Of a stretch of DNA of 14,763 nt, positions 13,241 to 14,763 are shown one piece after another. The stretch comes from Alistipes sp. (GTDB taxonomy: Bacteria > Bacteroidota > Bacteroidia > Bacteroidales > Rikenellaceae). The DNA is taken from contig JAFOZN010000211.1 in NCBI GenBank assembly GCA_017391185.1, forward strand, positions 1-14,763, in the 5' to 3' direction. The notes under the pieces are model-generated. The model saw only the letters and a program-made list of their open reading frames with translations, searched no databases and was not told the DNA's origin. Position 1 is the first letter of the stretch; each line of letters opens with the position of its first letter. A program made the position numbers and the translations under genes.

Positions 13241-13840
13241 TTATAACTCCTTGTAATCCACAATGCCGTTCATTACGGCATAGATGGTTTGGCGTCCGAT
13301 GGATTTAGAACCGATCTTCTCGCTTATGTTGCGGCGGTGGAAAATGACTGTGGCTGTGGAGATATTGAGCCTATCGGCGATCTCCTTGTTGATAAAGCCT
13401 TTGACACTCAGCGCCAAAACATCCTTTTCGCGCTGGCTGAGTAGCTCGCCACTCTCTTGTGGAATGTGATGCTCCATACCGTGAGCCATGTGAGCCGTGC
13501 TGTGTATCGAGAGAAGAAGTTTGATAAGTTCTCTTTCTGGGCAGCGCAGATCTATCTTGCGGAATCCATCCTGAATCTGCTCCTCGCCATCACATAGGAT
13601 AATACAACGGCGTGCCTGAGGGGTGAAGAACTCGGAATTCTCCTTGAGAATGGAGCTTGAGATAAAATAGTGAATAGCCGAATGGGGGTTGTCCTCCAAA
13701 AACTCTTCCATAGAGTTATAGCTGGCAATATCCACCCTCTGGAACATATCGACAAATGGCGCAATATCTGCAAGGATAGTGCGCATGGCCATGCAACAGA
13801 GTGAGTTGGGATGTATGATTGCTATTTTAGGCTTATTCAT
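13241..13840 (-). CDS. LuxR-type transcriptional regulator with degenerate receiver-like domain
   Basis: A 199-residue protein from the ATG at 13840; an in-frame extension to 13882 overlaps the palindromic operator and is unlikely. Residues 133-195 are a LuxR/FixJ helix-turn-helix: LSQREKDVLALSVKGFINKEIADRLNIS and TVIFHRRNISEKIG are diagnostic. Residues 4-115 look like a response-regulator receiver fold (KIAIIHPN start, alternating strands and helices), but the acidic pair after strand 1 is His-Pro-Asn, and no Asp sits where strand 3 ends (HYFISSSIL), so phosphorylation in the usual way is not expected. It is transcribed divergently from a TonB-dependent receptor gene, with a perfect palindrome between them, so it is probably the receptor's regulator and may regulate itself. 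The signal is unknown. Confidence 0.85.
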   Translation of the reverse strand: MNKPKIAIIHPNSLCCMAMRTILADIAPFVDMFQRVDIASYNSMEEFLEDNPHSAIHYFISSSILKENSEFFTPQARRCIILCDGEEQIQDGFRKIDLRCPERELIKLLLSIHSTAHMAHGMEHHIPQESGELLSQREKDVLALSVKGFINKEIADRLNISTATVIFHRRNISEKIGSKSIGRQTIYAVMNGIVDYKEL

Positions 13841-13844
13841 AGGG

Positions 13845-13852
13845 CAAAGATA
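13845..13852 (-). promoter_or_regulatory. Possible -7 element of the LuxR-type gene
   Basis: Minus strand TATCTTTG (13852-13845) matches TAnnTTTG, but the nearest TTTG upstream gives a spacer of only 17 bases, and the element ends 4 bases before the start codon at 13840, implying an almost leaderless message. Weak call. Confidence 0.35.
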
Positions 13853-13873
13853 ATACATTTTATATAATGCAAA

Positions 13874-13893
13874 AACTATCACTTGTGATAGTT
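13874..13893. promoter_or_regulatory. 20-base perfect palindrome, candidate LuxR-type operator
   Basis: AACTATCAC, TT, GTGATAGTT: two exact 9-base inverted halves with a 2-base centre, lying between the divergent LuxR-type regulator and the TonB-dependent receptor. Its centre is about 42-45 bases upstream of the receptor's predicted transcription start, and its right end touches the receptor's -33 element. Twenty-base dyads at this position are typical of LuxR-family activator sites; binding by the neighbouring regulator is inference. Confidence 0.75.
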
Positions 13894-13922
13894 GATAAAT
13901 CTTTGTGGGAGAAGTACCTTTG
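13892..13922 (+). promoter_or_regulatory. Promoter of the TonB-dependent receptor gene
   Basis: TTG (13892-13894), a 20-base spacer and TACCTTTG (13915-13922) match the Bacteroidota consensus; TACCTTTG is a very common form of the -7 box in this phylum. Transcription should start near 13926, about 25 bases before the ATG at 13952. The -33 element overlaps the end of the palindrome by two bases. Confidence 0.75.
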
Positions 13923-13951
13923 TCCTCGAAATTGTAAAATTATATTTAAGT

Positions 13952-14763
13952 ATGAAGCGACTCTTTTTATTGCTCCTTTCGCTAATCTCTTTTGAGTTGG
14001 GAGCATCAGCTCAGGTTAAGCAAGACACAACCTATAGCCATCAACTCCAGATCGACGAGGTCGGTGTTGTAGCGCATAGTCCTAAACAGCATTTTGGCCT
14101 CAATCAGGAGCCTATCTCTTCGAGCGTTATGAGTATGAGAGATATCGAGCGTGAGAAGATTCACTCGGTGAAGGATCTTTCGGCCATAATGCCTAACTTC
14201 TACCAACCAGACTATGGCTCTAAAATGACCTCTTCGATCTATGTTCGTGGCTTTGGTGCGCGTATCGACCAGCCCGTTATCGGTATGACGGTGGATGGTG
14301 TGCCATACCTTAATAAAAACAACTACGATTTTGATCTCTTTGATGTGGCTCGCGTGGAGCTTTTGCGTGGTCCTCAAAGTACACTCTATGGCCGAAACAC
14401 TATGGGCGGTCAGATGAATGTATATACCCTTTCGCCTATGACATATCAGGGCGCAAGAGCCTCAGTGGAGTACTCTACAGGCAATACCTTGCGAGCTAAG
14501 GCATCATATTATGCCAAGCCTACGGATGGTTTTGCTCTCTCTGTGACGGGATATTATAACCGTACAGATGGCTATTTCGACAACGCTTACGATGGCTCAG
14601 ATGCTGATTGGGGCGAGGGTAGTGGCGGTCGCTTGCGTACTATTTGGCAGTTGGGCCGAGGTTGGTCTATCGACAACAATATCTCATTTGGCTACAACTA
14701 TGAGGGTGGATATGCCTATTGCTTGGTAGATCCTGCAACGGGTGTAGTTGGTGATGTGAATTA
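13952..14763 (+). CDS. TonB-dependent outer-membrane receptor (3' truncated by window)
   Basis: The frame is open from ATG 13952 to the window end (270 codons). Residues 1-20 are a Sec signal (MKRLFLLLLSLISFELGASA). The plug domain starts directly after a short linker, with LQIDEVGVVA (32-41) at a TonB-box-like position, ISSSVMSMRDIE (55-66), IYVRGFGAR (96-104), MTVDGVPYL (112-120) and the canonical RVELLRGPQSTLYGRNTMGGQMNV (134-157, in which the GPQSTLYG core is 140-147); first barrel strands follow. There is no N-terminal carboxypeptidase-like domain, so it is not a SusC-type glycan importer and looks more like receptors for iron complexes, heme, cobalamin or similar small ligands. The ligand cannot be read. 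Divergent from the LuxR-type gene, with a palindrome at its promoter. Confidence 0.9.
   Translation, partial: MKRLFLLLLSLISFELGASAQVKQDTTYSHQLQIDEVGVVAHSPKQHFGLNQEPISSSVMSMRDIEREKIHSVKDLSAIMPNFYQPDYGSKMTSSIYVRGFGARIDQPVIGMTVDGVPYLNKNNYDFDLFDVARVELLRGPQSTLYGRNTMGGQMNVYTLSPMTYQGARASVEYSTGNTLRAKASYYAKPTDGFALSVTGYYNRTDGYFDNAYDGSDADWGEGSGGRLRTIWQLGRGWSIDNNISFGYNYEGGYAYCLVDPATGVVGDVN

Noticed and set aside
13841..13882. Longer N-terminus of the LuxR-type regulator starting at 13882
   Set aside because: The extra 14 residues are non-conserved in appearance, would begin inside the palindrome, and the ATG at 13840 gives a normal domain start.
14006..14377. Minus-strand reading frame of 123 codons
   Set aside because: It is antisense to the plug domain of the TonB-dependent receptor, whose motifs are unmistakable.

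Overview
The window looks like chromosomal DNA of a gut-type Bacteroidota, probably order Bacteroidales and perhaps close to Alistipes (genus is a guess from overall protein flavour). Supporting signs are promoters of the TTG/TTTG...TAnnTTTG type, lipoprotein signals, a TonB-dependent receptor, a DAHP synthase fused to a C-terminal chorismate mutase, a sulfatase with its anaerobic maturase, and a PF16490-type oxidoreductase. Nearly everything is on the minus strand; only the two edge genes, both truncated, are on plus. No RNA genes, IS elements, CRISPR arrays or origins were seen, and no gene-free gap exceeds about 300 bases.

Layout. 2-967 (+): 3' part of a Gfo/Idh/MocA-like oxidoreductase, closed by a 14-bp GNRA-loop hairpin terminator. 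1037-1618 (-): small secreted outer-membrane beta-barrel protein, separated from the next gene by a 100-base polypyrimidine tract. 1791-5369 (-): a tight three-gene cassette (alpha/beta hydrolase, membrane-anchored MurF-like ligase, D-Ala-D-Ala ligase-family enzyme) with its own candidate promoter. 5442-9427 (-): aromatic amino acid operon pheA, PLP aminotransferase, tyrA, DAHP synthase/chorismate mutase. 9428-9723: control region of that operon. 9724-13172 (-): nitroreductase lipoprotein, Ser-type sulfatase lipoprotein and anaerobic sulfatase maturase, as one operon. 13241-13840 (-): LuxR-type regulator, divergent from 13952-14763 (+), the 5' part of a TonB-dependent receptor.

The strongest unannotated signal is in front of pheA: a consensus promoter, then a 22-codon leader peptide with four Phe and four Tyr codons, a 9-bp antiterminator arm inside its last codons, and an intrinsic terminator that sequesters the other arm and ends seven bases before the pheA start codon. 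This is a complete transcription attenuator, and the mixed Phe/Tyr sensing matches an operon that makes both amino acids.

Two other items stand out. The Ddl/MurF-like/hydrolase cassette carries a MurF whose normal UDP-MurNAc-binding N-terminal domain is replaced by about five membrane segments, suggesting membrane-localised D-Ala-D-Ala (or related dipeptide) ligation distinct from the housekeeping pathway. The LuxR/TonB receptor intergenic region has a perfect 20-base palindrome abutting the receptor's -33 element, about where an activating LuxR-type dimer would bind.
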